Assembly: GCF_000014685.1 (NCBI RefSeq)
Contig: NC_008321.1
Location: 3,531,001-3,595,000, forward strand
DNA from: Shewanella sp. MR-4
GTDB lineage: Bacteria; Pseudomonadota; Gammaproteobacteria; Enterobacterales; Shewanellaceae
Reading direction: 5' to 3'
Length of the DNA: 64,000 nt
The stretch's first letter is position 1, and every line of letters starts with the position of its first letter. Under the pieces are notes generated by a model that was not told where the DNA came from, made no database searches, and worked only from the letters and a program-made list of their open reading frames with translations. Shown here in pieces: positions 1-8,377 of this stretch. The translations under genes and the position numbers were made by a program.

Positions 1-2413
1 TATCTAAAGTGATAGATTGCAGATCTTGGTACCATTCTTGGGTAAACACGTAAGCATTACGTTGACCAGGCAGTAATTGCCACACTTCGTCGGCAGTAAA
101 GCTCAGGATTGGCGCAATCCAACGCACCATAGCCTCAGCAATGTGGAACAGTGCAGATTGGCAGCTACGGCGGGCATGGCCCTCTTGCTTAGCGGTATAT
201 TGACGGTCTTTGATGATGTCTAAGTAGAAGCTACCTAGCTCAACCGAGCAGAACTGCATCAGCTTTTGCGTCACAATATGGAAGTTATATTGCTCATAAG
301 CTTCAATGATTTCTTGCTGCAGCGCTGCTGCGCGGCGCACCGCCCAGCGGTCTAACGCCACCATATCTTCTACAGCCACTAAGTCCTTAGCTGGGTCGAA
401 GCCATTAAGATTCGCCAGTAAGAAACGAGCGGTGTTACGAATACGGCGATAAGCATCGGCGCTACGGTTTAAGATTTCATCCGATACTGTCATTTCACCG
501 CTGTAGTCGGTTGCAGCAACCCAAAGACGCAGAATATCCGCACCTAGCTTGTTAGTCACTTGCTGAGGCGCAATAACGTTACCGATAGATTTCGACATCT
601 TGCGACCTTTACCATCAACGGTAAAGCCGTGGGTCAGCACTTGCTTGTAAGGTGCTTTGCCAGTCATAGCAGTAGAAATCATCAATGACGACATAAACCA
701 ACCACGGTGTTGATCGCTACCTTCAAGGTATAAATCGACACCATGACCATGAAACTCTGGGCGCGCGCCTACCACAGAAGCAAAGGTTGAACCTGAGTCG
801 TACCATACGTCTAAGGTATCGGTCACTTTGCGGTATTGTTCTGCTTCTTCACCCAGTAATTCGGCAGCATCGAGATCCCACCAAGCTTGAATGCCTTCTT
901 GCTCAATGCGGTTGGCCACACGTGCCATTAACGACACGCTGTCAGGGTGCAGCTCTTCAGTTTCGCGGTGTACGAATAAGGTAATTGGCACGCCCCAAGT
1001 ACGTTGACGGGAGATACACCAATCAGGACGATTCTCAACCATCTTCTCGATACGGCTTTGGCCCCAGTCAGGGATCCACTGAGTCTGCTCAATTTCGCTT
1101 AATGCTTGCTTGCGCAGGTTTTGGTTATCCATTGAGATAAACCATTGCGGCGTAGCACGGAAGATAATAGGCGTTTTATGGCGCCAGCAGTGTGGATAGC
1201 TGTGACGGTACGCAACATGGTGTAATAGCGCGCCTTTTTCTTTCAGCAGTGCAACCACATTGTCGTTTGCTTTAAATACGTGTTGACCGGCAAAAAACTC
1301 AGTGTCTGGTTTGTAAACGCCGTTATCGCCAACAGGGTTGGCCACTTCTAAGCCGTATTTTTGACCAACCACGAAGTCGTCTTGACCATGGCCAGGTGCC
1401 GTGTGAACCACACCCGTACCCGCGTCAGTCGTCACGTGGTCGCCTAAAATCGCAGGTACGTCAAAGGCTAAGAATGGATGTTTAAAGCGAACCAGCTCAA
1501 GTGCTGCGCCTTTAACTTTACCTAACACGTTGTGGCTCTCGGCGCCGTAACGCGTCATGCAAGCTTCAACTAACACGTCGGCCAGAATAACTGCGTGAGT
1601 CGCGCCCTCTTTCGCAAATTCAACCAAGCTGTAATCAAGCTCTGGGCTGATAGATAACGCACGGTTAGCAGGCAGCGTCCAAGGAGTGGTAGTCCAAATC
1701 ACCATAGCGACAGGATGTGAGTAATCGCTTACACCAAATTGAGCGGCAACGGCTTTGCTGTCAGTCGCAGTAAAGGCCACATCGATAGCGGGAGAGGTTT
1801 TATCCTCGTATTCCACCTCGGCTTCAGCCAATGCAGAACCACAGTCTGTACACCAATGAACAGGTTTAACACCTTTATGTAAGTGACCGTTTTCAATCAC
1901 TTTAGATAAAGAGCGTACGATATTGGCTTCGGTAGCAAAGTCCATCGTTAAATAAGGCTTTTGCCAATCACCCAGCACGCCTAAACGAATAAAGTCAGCA
2001 CGTTGGCCATCGACTTGCTCGGCAGCATATTTACGGCATTCCTCACGGAATTCGGCCGCTGAAATTTTTTGACCAGGCTTACCGACTTTTTGCTCAACTT
2101 TCAGTTCAATTGGCAGACCGTGGCAATCCCAACCAGGCACATAAGGCGCGTCAAAACCTGACATGGTTTTTGACTTAACAATAATGTCCTTAAGAATTTT
2201 GTTGACTGAGTGACCAATATGAATGCTGCCGTTCGCATACGGTGGGCCGTCATGCAAAATAAAAGGTGTGCGGCCAATTCGGCTATCACGGATCTGCTGA
2301 TACAGACCGTCTTTCGTCCAGCGCTCTAACATCTCTGGCTCGCGATTTGCCAAATTACCACGCATCGGAAACTCAGTTTCCGGCAAATTCAAAGTAAATT
2401 TATAGTCGCTCAT
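1..2413 (-). CDS. ileS: Isoleucine-tRNA ligase, 5' part (C-terminus beyond window)
   Basis: Charges tRNA-Ile with isoleucine in the cytoplasm; class Ia synthetase. Translating the minus strand from the ATG at 2413 gives an open frame that runs off the left edge after about 804 codons. The usual length is about 940, so roughly 135 C-terminal residues (zinc-finger end) are missing. The HIGH motif follows a HDGPPYANGS stretch near residue 60, and KMSKSIGN is encoded around 577-600. A WDCHGLP segment typical of IleRS is also visible. It lies 32 bp downstream of ribF on the same strand, in the widespread murJ-ribF-ileS cluster, so it is probably cotranscribed. Identification is secure; only the end is missing. 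Confidence 0.97.
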   Translation of the reverse strand, partial: MSDYKFTLNLPETEFPMRGNLANREPEMLERWTKDGLYQQIRDSRIGRTPFILHDGPPYANGSIHIGHSVNKILKDIIVKSKTMSGFDAPYVPGWDCHGLPIELKVEQKVGKPGQKISAAEFREECRKYAAEQVDGQRADFIRLGVLGDWQKPYLTMDFATEANIVRSLSKVIENGHLHKGVKPVHWCTDCGSALAEAEVEYEDKTSPAIDVAFTATDSKAVAAQFGVSDYSHPVAMVIWTTTPWTLPANRALSISPELDYSLVEFAKEGATHAVILADVLVEACMTRYGAESHNVLGKVKGAALELVRFKHPFLAFDVPAILGDHVTTDAGTGVVHTAPGHGQDDFVVGQKYGLEVANPVGDNGVYKPDTEFFAGQHVFKANDNVVALLKEKGALLHHVAYRHSYPHCWRHKTPIIFRATPQWFISMDNQNLRKQALSEIEQTQWIPDWGQSRIEKMVENRPDWCISRQRTWGVPITLFVHRETEELHPDSVSLMARVANRIEQEGIQAWWDLDAAELLGEEAEQYRKVTDTLDVWYDSGSTFASVVGARPEFHGHGVDLYLEGSDQHRGWFMSSLMISTAMTGKAPYKQVLTHGFTVDGKGRKMSKSIGNVIAPQQVTNKLGADILRLWVAATDYSGEMTVSDEILNRSADAYRRIRNTARFLLANLNGFDPAKDLVAVEDMVALDRWAVRRAAALQQEIIEAYEQYNFHIVTQKLMQFCSVELGSFYLDIIKDRQYTAKQEGHARRSCQSALFHIAEAMVRWIAPILSFTADEVWQLLPGQRNAYVFTQEWYQDLQSITLD

Positions 2414-2445
2414 TGATCCTATACCGTTAATTAAACTGATAAATA

Positions 2446-3381
2446 TCAGCCTGCATCGTTACCAAATAAAGCTCTGGCCTCATTTGCATCATTCAAAATC
2501 TGTTGTTTTAGTGCATCCAATGAATCAAAGGGTTGTTCATCGCGAAGTTTTGCCACTAACTCAACCTCAACATGCTTGCCATAAATGTCACCTTCAAAAT
2601 CAAAAAGATGCACCTCAAGCTGACAAACTTGACCATTTACGGTCGGGCGGAAACCAATGTTGGCAACCCCTTCATAAATATCGCTCTCATCCCAATAGAG
2701 TTTCACCGCAAACACCCCGCGCACGGGCACCACATTGCGTTTGAGGGCAATATTGGCGGTGGGAAAACCTATGGTTCGGCCAATTTTTTGGCCATGGGCC
2801 ACACGGCCGCTTAAGGTAAAGGGATGACCGAGTAGGCGTCTTGCCTGCTCTAGGTTCCCTTTAGCCAATTGTTCTCTTACCGCGGTCGAACTCACACGTT
2901 GCGAACCCACCATAAAACTCTGGGTGCTAACCACGGTAAAACCATAACGAGCTCCCGCCTGCATCAGCATTTCAAAATTGCCTTTTCGGCCTTGACCGAA
3001 GCAAAAGTCATCGCCAACGACGAGGTATTTCACCCCGAGCTTGCGCACCAGCAGTTCTTCGATGAAATGCTCCGCCGGTTGGTCTGCAAAGGCACGGTTG
3101 AAGTTAACACACACTAACCGTTCAACGCCTAACTCATCTAACAGGATGATTTTGTCCCGCAATAAGCTCAGACGCGCGGGCGCATTCTCACCACGGAATA
3201 ACTCCTGTGGTTGAGGCTCAAACGTCATCACTGTCGGAGGTAATGAAAGCTGCTTGGCCTTTTGCACCAGATTGGCAATCACCTGCGCATGGCCGCGATG
3301 CACGCCATCAAAATTACCTATCGTCAGCACACAGCCATGGTGAGATGACAAAATGTTATGTATACCGCGGATTAATTCCAT
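2446..3381 (-). CDS. ribF: Bifunctional riboflavin kinase / FAD synthetase
   Basis: Converts riboflavin to FMN and FMN to FAD. The N-terminal half is an FAD synthetase nucleotidyltransferase domain (TIGNFDGVHRGH near residue 20, then a region containing VGDDFCFGQGRKG). The C-terminal half is a riboflavin kinase domain (GRVAHGQKIGRTIGFPTAN, then GVFAV). About 311 residues from the ATG at 3381, as expected for RibF. An in-frame TTG four codons upstream (3393) is possible, but the family normally starts at MELIRGIHN, so I chose the ATG. It sits between murJ and ileS on the same strand with short gaps, the standard gammaproteobacterial arrangement. Confidence 0.96.
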   Translation of the reverse strand: MELIRGIHNILSSHHGCVLTIGNFDGVHRGHAQVIANLVQKAKQLSLPPTVMTFEPQPQELFRGENAPARLSLLRDKIILLDELGVERLVCVNFNRAFADQPAEHFIEELLVRKLGVKYLVVGDDFCFGQGRKGNFEMLMQAGARYGFTVVSTQSFMVGSQRVSSTAVREQLAKGNLEQARRLLGHPFTLSGRVAHGQKIGRTIGFPTANIALKRNVVPVRGVFAVKLYWDESDIYEGVANIGFRPTVNGQVCQLEVHLFDFEGDIYGKHVEVELVAKLRDEQPFDSLDALKQQILNDANEARALFGNDAG

Positions 3382-3446
3382 AACTTTAGACAACTGCCAA
3401 GCGCAAATCGGCTGATTATATAACAGCTAACGATAAGAATCAGCAA

Positions 3447-5006
3447 TCAAACTCCCCGTTTCATTGACCAAGGACGAATTCCTAACGCCAATAAGCCAAG
3501 TAAATACGTCATAGCGCCAACAGCAATCAAACCAATCAAAGCCTTAGCACGCCCAACCAGCTGCCATTCCAACCATTGGGATTGTGAAGGTAAGAAGTAG
3601 TACAAGACTACCACCATCAAGGCTGCCGAAACCACGGCTTTAAGGAAAAACACCATTGTTGGCTTAGAAATTCGGTAAACACCCGCCTTATGTAGGCCAC
3701 GATATAAAAGAGTGGCATTCAGTAAAGCCGACATCGATGTCGCAATCGCTAAGCCGACATAACCAAAGGGAATCGCAAAGATCAAGTTAAAGCCCATATT
3801 GGTAATCATGGCGATAATGCCGTAACGCACAGGGGTCTTAGTGTCTTGGCGCGAGTAATATCCAGGCGCTAACACTTTAATAAGCATAAAGCTGAGTAAA
3901 CCACTGCCATAAGCCATCAAGCTGTAGGATGCCATCTCAACGTCTTGGATAGAGAAGGCACCACGCATAAACAGCACCATCAACATAGGTTGGGCGAGCA
4001 CAATCAGCCCCATCATGGCGGGTAATCCTAATAACAGAATCGCCTTGATGCCCCAATCCATGGTTTTACCAAAGCCATCACCTTCTGCATTTACATGATT
4101 TCGAGATAAAGCCGGTAAAATCACGGTACCAATGGCAATACCAAATAAACCGAGTGGAAATTCCAATAAACGGTCCGAATAGTACAACCAGCTGATAGAG
4201 CCCGTCATCAGGAAGCTGGCGATAAAAGTATCGAATAACAGATTGATTTGTGAAACCGAAACTCCAAATAGTGCAGGGATCATTAAGGTTCTGATCTTCA
4301 CGACCCCAGGATGATTCCAGCCCCATGAAGGTTTAACGAGAGCCTTTTCCCTTAGCAAAAAGGGAATTTGGAATAAAAACTGAATTAAACCACCACAAAA
4401 TACCCCCCATGCCAAGGTAATTTCAGGCTGAGAAGACGTAGGTGCAAAAAACATGGCAGCCGTAATAATGGCCACGTTTAAGAATACTGGGGTAAATGCC
4501 GATACCGCAAACCGCCCACGGGTATTTAGGATGGACCCTGCTAACGCGGTAAAGGTGATAAACCACAAATACGGGAAGGTGATTTTAAGCACAACGGTTG
4601 CCAGCTCAAACTTGGCGCCATCGGGCTCATTGTTAAGCCAAGCCACAAACCAGCCGCCACCAAATAAGGCCGACAATACGGGGGATGCGATGACTCCGAC
4701 AAGAGTTACAATCGTCACCAATAGCCCTAAGGTCCCCGCCACTTTACTGAGTAACTCTCGAGTCTCGTCCGAAGTGTGTTTTTCCTGATATTCGGTCAGT
4801 ACCGGAACAAATGCCTGAGCAAAAGCGCCCTCGGCAAATAATCGACGTAAAAAGTTAGGAATTTTATTGGCGAAGAAAAAAACGTCGGCGCTTGTCCCTG
4901 CCCCCATTAAATTGGCAACAACTACATCTCGAACCAAACCTAAAACACGAGAAATCAACGTCATAGCACTAACAATCATGCCAGATTTCAATAATTTTTT
5001 ACTCAA
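3447..5006 (-). CDS. murJ: Lipid II flippase MurJ (MviN)
   Basis: Polytopic inner-membrane protein of the MOP superfamily that moves lipid II across the membrane for peptidoglycan synthesis. At 519 residues it has the expected length. The N-terminal signature SRVLGLVRDVVVA and the NFLRRLFAEGAF motif are diagnostic, and many hydrophobic segments (about 14 in the family) follow. The start is a TTG at 5006, chosen because a GGGGGA Shine-Dalgarno sequence lies 4-5 bases upstream; the next ATG would lose nine conserved residues. First gene of the murJ-ribF-ileS group and divergent from rpsT. Confidence 0.96.
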   Translation of the reverse strand: MSKKLLKSGMIVSAMTLISRVLGLVRDVVVANLMGAGTSADVFFFANKIPNFLRRLFAEGAFAQAFVPVLTEYQEKHTSDETRELLSKVAGTLGLLVTIVTLVGVIASPVLSALFGGGWFVAWLNNEPDGAKFELATVVLKITFPYLWFITFTALAGSILNTRGRFAVSAFTPVFLNVAIITAAMFFAPTSSQPEITLAWGVFCGGLIQFLFQIPFLLREKALVKPSWGWNHPGVVKIRTLMIPALFGVSVSQINLLFDTFIASFLMTGSISWLYYSDRLLEFPLGLFGIAIGTVILPALSRNHVNAEGDGFGKTMDWGIKAILLLGLPAMMGLIVLAQPMLMVLFMRGAFSIQDVEMASYSLMAYGSGLLSFMLIKVLAPGYYSRQDTKTPVRYGIIAMITNMGFNLIFAIPFGYVGLAIATSMSALLNATLLYRGLHKAGVYRISKPTMVFFLKAVVSAALMVVVLYYFLPSQSQWLEWQLVGRAKALIGLIAVGAMTYLLGLLALGIRPWSMKRGV

Positions 5007-5184
5007 ACGTCCCCCAGACCTACATCGAATGGATTAGGTGATTCATCTCAAAAAATCGACTCAGGCTCTGTCACACTGCGGCAATAGCTGTTAGAATTGC
5101 GCCACATATTACACGAGTTGGGTTGAAGATAGCCAAGGCGGGTTGAATTAATTTATCTTTATGATGATTATTCAATCATAGTCA

Positions 5185-5213
5185 TTGACAAAGTGACTAA
5201 ATGCAGGCATATT
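5185..5213 (+). promoter_or_regulatory. Probable sigma-70 promoter of rpsT
   Basis: TTGACA at 5185-5190 and CATATT at 5208-5213, separated by 17 bases, lie about 45 bp before the rpsT start codon. The -35 is consensus and the -10 is moderate. Predicted by eye only. Confidence 0.55.
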
Positions 5214-5258
5214 CCTCGGCCTTTAAAAGTATCAAATCCAGTTTTTAGGAGTTGCACC

Positions 5259-5525
5259 TTGGCTAATAGCAAGTCTGCAAAGAAGCGCGCGCTTCAATCT
5301 GAAAAGCGTCGTCAGCACAACGCCAGCCGTCGCTCAATGTTACGTACATACGTTAAAAAAGTTATCGCTGCTATCAAAGCTGGCGATCACAAAACAGCAA
5401 CCGAAGCTTTCGCTGCTGCACAACCAATCGTTGACCGTATGGCGACTAAAGGCCTTATTCACAAGAATAAAGCTGCCCGTCATAAGGCTCGTTTGAATGC
5501 TAAGATCAAAGCACTAGCTGCTTAA
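5259..5525 (+). CDS. rpsT: 30S ribosomal protein S20 (TTG start)
   Basis: Primary rRNA-binding protein of the small subunit; 88 residues, basic, beginning (M)ANSKSAKKRALQSEKRRQ, which is unmistakable. The open frame could extend upstream, but the family start corresponds to the TTG at 5259, with TAGGAG eight bases upstream. E. coli rpsT also starts with UUG, and the rare start takes part in its autogenous control, so the feature is probably functional here too. Single-gene unit: promoter at 5185, terminator at 5541. Convergent with hlyU. Confidence 0.96.
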   Translation: MANSKSAKKRALQSEKRRQHNASRRSMLRTYVKKVIAAIKAGDHKTATEAFAAAQPIVDRMATKGLIHKNKAARHKARLNAKIKALAA

Positions 5526-5540
5526 TTTTCTTAGTAAATA

Positions 5541-5568
5541 AAAAAAACCGGCAATTGCCGGTTTTTTT
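5541..5568. terminator. Bidirectional rho-independent terminator (rpsT / hlyU)
   Basis: A-tract, the perfect stem AACCGGCAATTGCCGGTT, then seven T's. It lies between the convergent stops of rpsT and hlyU and has T/A tracts on both sides, so it can serve both strands. Confidence 0.9.
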
Positions 5569-5585
5569 ATATCTGATGATTACCA

Positions 5586-5882
5586 TTAATGACAATAAAT
5601 ATTGTTCAGCAAATGGATCATCTCACGCACTTCATCACTCTTAAGCGAATAGAATACGGTTTGCGCTTCTTTGCGTGTGGTTACTAAATTATCTTTGCGC
5701 AACCAAGCAAGGTGTTGTGATAGTGCCGATTGACTTAAGCCTAATTTTTTATTCATTTCGCCAACGCACATTTCACCTTCGTTCAATAAATAACAAAGGA
5801 TAAATAAACGGCGTTCGTTTGCGAGTGCTTTTAATAGCACTACGGCATGATCGGCTCGCTCCTGCATCAATTCAATATTCAT
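5586..5882 (-). CDS. hlyU: ArsR-family regulator, HlyU type
   Basis: 98-residue winged-helix repressor/antirepressor of the ArsR/SmtB superfamily. It closely resembles Vibrio HlyU: ALANERRL near residues 19-26, the recognition helix region LSQSALSQHLAWLR, and TRKEAQTVFYSL. Cysteines at 30, 39 and 97 are visible; in V. cholerae HlyU two cysteines at comparable places (Cys38 and the C-terminal one) are redox-active, so thiol/reactive-sulfur sensing is plausible. No arsenic-type CxC metal motif is seen. Divergent from the M28 peptidase gene, with a 135-bp gap that may hold its operator. Its targets in this organism cannot be read from the sequence. Confidence 0.88.
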   Translation of the reverse strand: MNIELMQERADHAVVLLKALANERRLFILCYLLNEGEMCVGEMNKKLGLSQSALSQHLAWLRKDNLVTTRKEAQTVFYSLKSDEVREMIHLLNNIYCH

Positions 5883-6017
5883 TACGCACTTTTTCTCCTA
5901 AAACTAACCCCTGCGCTAATATAGCGTTGCCTTACAGATATAGTCGGGACATAAAGCACACTTTTTGCTAGATTGTTTTCAAAAATGGGACATGCTTAAT
6001 AAAAATAAAGGAAACCT

Positions 6018-7424
6018 ATGAAATCCTACCAAACAACACTAATAACTGGGCTATTTATTGGCGGTTTGAGCGCCTGCCAAACTCACGTAGAAACACCCGT
6101 AAAAAACGATATTCCGGCTCAATTGCAGCAAACCGCATTAGCGTCATCCTTGGGATATGACATAGTCGAATCCCTCACTGTAGAAGTCGGCCCTCGCTTA
6201 GCTGGCAGCCCAAAAGACATTATTGCCGTGAACTGGGCAATGAATAAGTTAACAAGTCTTGGGTTTGATAAGGTTTATAAAGAGCCTGTACAAGTTCCGA
6301 TTTGGGAACGCGGTGAAGCCAAAGCCAAGATGATCTCGCCGGTAGAACAGCCTTTAGTGATAACAGCCTTAGGGGGCAGTATTGCCACGCCAGCCGAAGG
6401 CATTCAAGCCAAAATTGCTCGTTTTGATAGCCTTGCGGCACTACAAGCGGCAAATCCAGAAGATGTAAAAGGCAAGATTGCCTTTATCGACCAAAAGACC
6501 GAACGTCACATCACTGGTGAAGGTTATGGCAAAAGTGTCGGCGGCCGCTCAAAAGGCGCAGTCGCAGCCGCACAAAAGGGAGCCGTAGCAATCGTCATTC
6601 GCTCAATTGGCACCGATCATGACCGCATGGCGCACACTGGTGTGATGCGTTATCAAGATGGCGTGCCTAAAATCCCAGCCGCAGCGATGTCTAATCCCGA
6701 TGCAGACTTAGTAGATGCGATGTTAAAACGCGATCCAAACGCGGTGCTCGAACTACATATGTCACCAAAGGATTTAGGCACCAACACATCCTACAATGTG
6801 ATTGCAGAAGTCACTGGCAGTAGTAAACCTGACGAAATCGTGTTGATTGGCGCCCATTTAGATTCCTGGGACGAAGGTACAGGCGCGATTGATGATGGCG
6901 CAGGCGTTGCCATTGTGACGGCAGCAGCAAAACATATTCAAGATCTTCCGCAAAAGCCCGCTCGTACGGTACGAGTGGTACTTTACGCTGCCGAAGAAAT
7001 TGGTTTAGTGGGAGGCAAGGCTTATGCTGAAGCGCACAAAGCCGAGCTACCTCTGCATTATATTGCTGCCGAATCGGACTTTGGCGCAGGCCCGATTTAT
7101 CAAATTGACACTAAGGTAAGTGACAGCGTTTTCGCCCAAGTCCAACAGAGCATAAAGCCAATGACATACAACGGTGTCGCCCTTGGTAATAATCAAGCCT
7201 CTGGTGGGCCAGATGTCTCCATGTTGCCCGCATTGGGCGTACCAGTTGCCTCATTAAGACAGGATGGCCACGATTACTTCGATTATCACCACACCCCTAA
7301 CGATACCTTAGATAAAATAGACCCTAAGGCGCTGGCACAAAATGTGGCTGCGTACGCTCAATTTGCTTATATCATGGCAAACTCGAATTTAGTGTTAACT
7401 CCCATTAGCACTGAATCGAAATAA
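6018..7424 (+). CDS. M28-family zinc aminopeptidase/carboxypeptidase lipoprotein
   Basis: 468 residues. A lipobox GLSAC puts the acylated cysteine at residue 20, so the enzyme is probably anchored in the periplasm or outer membrane. A PA-type insert comes first, then an M28 catalytic domain: GAHLDSWDEGTGAIDDGAG supplies zinc ligands, AAEEIGLVG the general base and a ligand, AESDFGAG a bridging Asp, and DYHHTPNDT the last His. This layout resembles plasma glutamate carboxypeptidase (PGCP) relatives. Start ATG with AAGGAAA just upstream. Single-gene unit closed by the hairpin at 7451. The exact substrate is unknown. Confidence 0.9.
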   Translation: MKSYQTTLITGLFIGGLSACQTHVETPVKNDIPAQLQQTALASSLGYDIVESLTVEVGPRLAGSPKDIIAVNWAMNKLTSLGFDKVYKEPVQVPIWERGEAKAKMISPVEQPLVITALGGSIATPAEGIQAKIARFDSLAALQAANPEDVKGKIAFIDQKTERHITGEGYGKSVGGRSKGAVAAAQKGAVAIVIRSIGTDHDRMAHTGVMRYQDGVPKIPAAAMSNPDADLVDAMLKRDPNAVLELHMSPKDLGTNTSYNVIAEVTGSSKPDEIVLIGAHLDSWDEGTGAIDDGAGVAIVTAAAKHIQDLPQKPARTVRVVLYAAEEIGLVGGKAYAEAHKAELPLHYIAAESDFGAGPIYQIDTKVSDSVFAQVQQSIKPMTYNGVALGNNQASGGPDVSMLPALGVPVASLRQDGHDYFDYHHTPNDTLDKIDPKALAQNVAAYAQFAYIMANSNLVLTPISTESK

Positions 7425-7450
7425 GCCTCATAAGTAAATCATTCACTCAT

Positions 7451-7480
7451 AAAAAGAGCAGCCTAAGCTGCTCTTTTTAT
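7451..7480. terminator. Bidirectional terminator (M28 peptidase / yaaA)
   Basis: AAAAAGAGCAGC, loop CTAA, then GCTGCTCTTTTT: a perfect 12-bp stem with T and A tracts, between convergent genes. Confidence 0.9.
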
Positions 7481-7495
7481 TTAAACCGTAATAGG

Positions 7496-8269
7496 TTACT
7501 GCGCTTCACGCAAGAATGTTGGCTCATTCGGTTTACTCAATTCTTCACTGTAGTAATAACCGGCCACATCAAACGCTTTTAATTCATCAATCGAACTGAC
7601 TTGCTGATCAATGATATATCTTGCCATCATTCCCCGCGCTTTTTTCGCAAAGAAACTGATGACTTTATATTGGCCATTTTTAAAATCTTTAAATACTGGA
7701 GTGATTAATTGCCCAGTTAATTGCTTTGGTTTAACCGCTTTAAAATATTCATTCGATGCAAGGTTAATTATCAGCTCATCCCCCTGCTCTGCAACGGCAC
7801 GATTGACCGCTTCGGTGAGAATATTGCCCCAGAAATCGTAGAGATTCTTACCTTTAGGATTGGCAAGCGCAGTCCCCATTTCTAAACGGTAAGGTAAAAT
7901 CAAATCCAAGGGTCGCAGTAAACCATAGAGCCCAGATAAAATACGCAATTGTGACTGGGTACGTTCGAGCTGTTCAGGCGTCAACGTATCGGCATCAACC
8001 CCCGTATACACATCCCCCCGAAAAGCAAAAATCGCCTGTTTGGCGTTGGCAATACTGTAGTCGGGTGTCCACTCACCAAAACGCGCGGCATTTAAGCCCG
8101 CGATGTTATCGCTCACCTTCATTAATGTTGCAATGTCACTCGGGGTTAACCGTTGGCAGACTTGAATGAGTTCTTGGCTATAAGCTAAAAAATCGGGCCG
8201 AGTATGGGTTTGAGTCAAAGGAGGTTGCTCAAAATCTAGGGTTTTCGCCGGTGAAACCAAAATCAACAT
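7496..8269 (-). CDS. yaaA: Peroxide-stress / DNA-binding protein YaaA (DUF328)
   Basis: 257 residues from the ATG at 8269, matching E. coli YaaA (258). The family N-terminus MLILVSPAKTLDFE is intact, and VYTGVDADTL and LRPYRLEMGT-like segments follow (here LILPYRLEMGTALANPKGKNLY). E. coli YaaA is OxyR-controlled, binds DNA and limits free iron during peroxide stress. The longer open frame back to 8359 would cross a terminator hairpin, so the ATG with GGAG eight bases upstream is preferred. No OxyR site was recognised. Confidence 0.93.
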   Translation of the reverse strand: MLILVSPAKTLDFEQPPLTQTHTRPDFLAYSQELIQVCQRLTPSDIATLMKVSDNIAGLNAARFGEWTPDYSIANAKQAIFAFRGDVYTGVDADTLTPEQLERTQSQLRILSGLYGLLRPLDLILPYRLEMGTALANPKGKNLYDFWGNILTEAVNRAVAEQGDELIINLASNEYFKAVKPKQLTGQLITPVFKDFKNGQYKVISFFAKKARGMMARYIIDQQVSSIDELKAFDVAGYYYSEELSKPNEPTFLREAQ

Positions 8270-8320
8270 TAACACGCTCCAACAAATAAAATACGCCACT
8301 ATGATACTGAACAGGTATAA

Positions 8321-8349
8321 AAAAACCACGTACGGATGACGTGGTTTTT
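8321..8349 (-). terminator. Terminator after the AGCS symporter gene
   Basis: AAAACCACGT / ACGTGGTTTT stem with a 7-base loop and a T-tract when read on the minus strand, about 30 bp past the symporter stop and before yaaA. Confidence 0.8.
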
Positions 8350-8377
8350 CCGATAGCACTAATCAGTGAACTTGAGT

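Noticed and set aside
8270..8359. 30-residue N-terminal extension of YaaA
   Set aside because: It crosses the terminator hairpin at 8321-8349 and lacks the family N-terminus; the ATG at 8269 has a ribosome site.
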